From assembly GCA_030837935.1 (NCBI GenBank), contig JAUQXU010000311.1, positions 1 to 6,200 on the forward strand: a stretch of DNA of 6,200 bases. The letters are read 5' to 3'. A program made the translations under genes and the position numbers. Of the stretch, positions 4,651-6,200 are shown piece after piece. Source of the DNA: Candidatus Brocadia sp. (lineage in GTDB: Bacteria > Planctomycetota > Brocadiia > Brocadiales > Brocadiaceae). Positions within the stretch are counted from its first letter, which is position 1; every line of letters begins with the position of its first letter. The notes beneath the pieces are model-generated. The model was not told where the DNA came from, did no database searches, and saw only the letters and a program-made list of their open reading frames with translations.

Positions 4651-4713
4651 CTTTCTCGAAGTTATTTCATCATCGTTACTATTCCAGGTAAGGAAGGATT
4701 CCTTGACATAGAC

Positions 4714-5385
4714 ATGGGCATACCTACCTATGGAGAAGATAAAAGTATCGATTTAGAGGTATATGAAAAATTGCGTTCAAATGGTCAAATACTCGAAAAA
4801 ATCGCCCCTCTGGTGCTTCGGGAAAAATATCTTTCCAGCAAGGATTGTGTCTTTACAGAGCAGTTATATCAATCCTTGTTCAGGACACCGGGAGAGACAC
4901 GCATAGATAAAATAGTATTAGAACAGGGAATTAATGAAGGTGTACGTATGGGGCTTTTTGGGCTGGGAGAGCTGGAGAATGATAAACCAATTTGTCGATA
5001 TTTCAAAGAACTGCCAACGCTTGCATTTTCTGGAAATGAAGTAATGATCAATGAAGCAGTGTGCCGTGAACAATGGAGGAAGAAGGAATTATCAGTACAA
5101 GATATAACACAGCAAGAAATCTCAGAAATACCAGACCCTGCGTATGAGCCCACGAAAAAGGAAACTGATTTCAAAGCAAAGACCAAAAATAAAGTGCAAC
5201 TGAAATTCCAGGTGCCAAAAGGCAAAATATCCAATATTATGGGAGTGATGAACCTGTTACAGAATAAATTTGAAACCTTGCAGATAGAATTCATTGCCCG
5301 CGATGGGAATATTTCAGAACAGGACTACGAAGATAAAATCAAAGAGGCCTTCAGACAGATGGGGATTGAATTGAATGAGGAATAA
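4714..5385 (+). CDS. C-terminal fragment of a large DUF499-type ATPase (probable relic)
   Basis: A 223-residue open frame with no ribosome binding site at a proper distance (AAGGAAGG at 4690-4697 is 16 bases away). The frame is already open from 4651, and residues before the ATG read like protein, as expected for the 3' end of a truncated gene. The N-terminal half (ILEKIAPLVLREKYLSSKD, VFTEQLYQSLFRTPGE, INEGVRMGLFGLGELENDKP) resembles the winged-helix-like region near the end of DUF499 AAA+ ATPases. The C-terminal half (VQLKFQVPKGKISNIMGVM, LQIEFIARDGNISEQDYED, KIKEAFRQMGIE) matches the small alpha/beta domain that closes those proteins. No Walker motifs are present, so the ATPase domain is missing. 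DUF499 ATPases are typically over 900 residues and lie in methylase/helicase defence loci. The family is assigned from memory of its C-terminal pattern. Confidence 0.6.
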   Translation: MGIPTYGEDKSIDLEVYEKLRSNGQILEKIAPLVLREKYLSSKDCVFTEQLYQSLFRTPGETRIDKIVLEQGINEGVRMGLFGLGELENDKPICRYFKELPTLAFSGNEVMINEAVCREQWRKKELSVQDITQQEISEIPDPAYEPTKKETDFKAKTKNKVQLKFQVPKGKISNIMGVMNLLQNKFETLQIEFIARDGNISEQDYEDKIKEAFRQMGIELNEE

Positions 5386-5667
5386 GACGTTATTGCCTTA
5401 TTTTGCACGATAGTGAAAAATATGGCTTTTTGCGATAAGGTTTGAGATAATGAATAAAAGTAAACTTGGCGTAGCGTTGCCGCAACCAAAATAGAATGAT
5501 AATCAAAAGATAATCTAATCAATAAAAATATGTGAAACCCTAAATTCGAATATCGAAATCCAAAACAAATCCAAATGTTCAAAATTCTCATACTCGAAAC
5601 CAAAGATTCCTTTTCAAAAGGCGAATACTATTTTGAATTGTTTCATCTGTTTATGGCTTGTTGAACC
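5386..5667 (+). repeat. Gene-free gap with a 'ttcgaatatcgaaat' dispersed repeat
   Basis: No open frame of protein-like character is seen on either strand. Bases 5536-5602 consist of iterated attcgaa/atcgaaa/aaatgttcaaaattc-like units, which is typical of a dispersed intergenic repeat family. A small nested inverted repeat (TTGG at 5466-5469 with CCAA at 5486-5489, GTTG at 5476-5479 with CAAC at 5483-5486) precedes it. No clear promoter for the following gene was recognised. Confidence 0.5.
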
Positions 5668-6200
5668 ATGTATAAAGACAACATAATTTCACGCCGGTCA
5701 TTTCTCAAGACTAGTATTGCGGTGGGCGCTGGTATTTATGGCTTATCCTATTTAAGCACCATCAAGAGAAGGCCTGCCATAAAAAAACTCAGGGAGCACT
5801 ACTTAAAACCAGGACTGATCGTAGTGCATGGAAACATTTCAGATACCGCGGATGAACCAGTTGTTGTCAAAGAAATGGTGCGGCGCGCCATGAACGCCCT
5901 GGGTGGTATCGACAAACTCGTTTCCAGGGGTGACAGGGTTATTATCAAGCCCAATATTGCCTGGAATCAAAGGCCGGAATTTGCCGCCAATACTAATCCT
6001 TACGTAGTGGCAGCCCTTGTGGAGTTGTGCCGGGAGGTTGGGGCGTATCGGGTAAAGGTCATAGACCATACCTGTTCGGCGAATCCTGAAACTTCTTATC
6101 ATAACAGTGGTATTGCTTCAGCAGCACTGCAGGCAGGTGCTCATGTGACTTACATTAACAAGAGCCGTTTCCGGGATTTTACAATTCCTGATAGTAAGGT
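5668..6200 (+). CDS. Tat-exported DUF362 domain protein (3' end beyond window)
   Basis: The frame is open from ATG 5668 to the end of the window (177 codons seen). Residues 8-29 form a twin-arginine signal, SRRSFLKTS followed by a hydrophobic AVGAGIYGL stretch, so the protein is probably folded in the cytoplasm and exported or membrane-attached. From about residue 50 it matches the DUF362 domain: LIVVHGN, a VKEMVRRAMNALGG helix, GDRVIIKPNIAWN, NTNPYVVAALVELCREVGA, and a VKVIDHTC strand followed by a helix. DUF362 proteins often carry iron-sulfur clusters and have poorly defined redox or maturation roles, and the substrate here is unknown. No ribosome binding site is obvious. Codon use is more GC-rich than in the genes to the left, suggesting that ordinary chromosome resumes here. 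Confidence 0.9.
   Translation, partial: MYKDNIISRRSFLKTSIAVGAGIYGLSYLSTIKRRPAIKKLREHYLKPGLIVVHGNISDTADEPVVVKEMVRRAMNALGGIDKLVSRGDRVIIKPNIAWNQRPEFAANTNPYVVAALVELCREVGAYRVKVIDHTCSANPETSYHNSGIASAALQAGAHVTYINKSRFRDFTIPDSK

Noticed and set aside
3721..5294. Minus-strand open frames at 3721-4140 and 4869-5294
   Set aside because: They are antisense to brnT/brnA and the DUF499-like fragment, and their serine/phenylalanine-rich translations look like reverse-strand artefacts.
5839..6102. Minus-strand open frame at 5839-6102
   Set aside because: It is antisense to a clear DUF362 coding region with conserved motifs.

Overview
The window is AT-rich bacterial DNA that reads as an eroded defence island packed with toxin-antitoxin (TA) modules. 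It ends at a more GC-balanced gene that looks like ordinary chromosome. The intergenic repeats (C5/G5 hairpins, 'cacgaagg' tracts, 'ttcgaatatcgaaa'-like tracts) and a Tat-exported DUF362 protein are compatible with an anammox-type planctomycete such as the Brocadia lineage. That assignment is a weak inference from style, because no phylogenetic marker gene is present.

Left part (1-1637): three consecutive pieces, in frames 3, 2 and 3, of what was once one large SNF2/DEAH helicase with a C-terminal DUF3883 (NO VEIN, PD-(D/E)XK-like) domain. The first piece carries the DEAH box and the TAT motif. The second corresponds to the linker that normally follows the second helicase lobe. The third holds a charged coiled region and DUF3883. 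The whole second RecA lobe is missing at a frameshifted junction near 459-470, and repeats are inserted between the second and third pieces.

Middle part (1712-4078): a stand-alone LexA-type winged-helix protein bracketed by inverted copies of one palindromic repeat, followed by a run of TA genes. In order these are a DUF433 antitoxin without its toxin, an intact RelB/RelE-type pair, a stray antitoxin-like fragment running into repeat DNA, a HicB antitoxin translationally coupled to a HicA cut down to 21 codons, and an intact BrnT/BrnA pair. All are on the plus strand with short gaps or overlaps. Two pairs look functional and the others are relics.

Right part (4079-5385): a repeat-rich gap, a small antitoxin-like gene (4339-4650) whose first bases are also present as a decayed copy at 3143-3180, and a 223-codon open frame resembling the C-terminus of a large DUF499-type ATPase. 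DUF499 ATPases and DUF3883 helicases often occur in the same methylase-associated defence loci. The simplest reading is therefore that the two flanking relics belonged to one large anti-phage system whose middle was deleted and replaced by TA modules and repeats. After a 282-base gap with another repeat (5386-5667), the window ends inside a Tat-signal DUF362 protein.

No rRNA, tRNA, CRISPR array or transposase gene was recognised.
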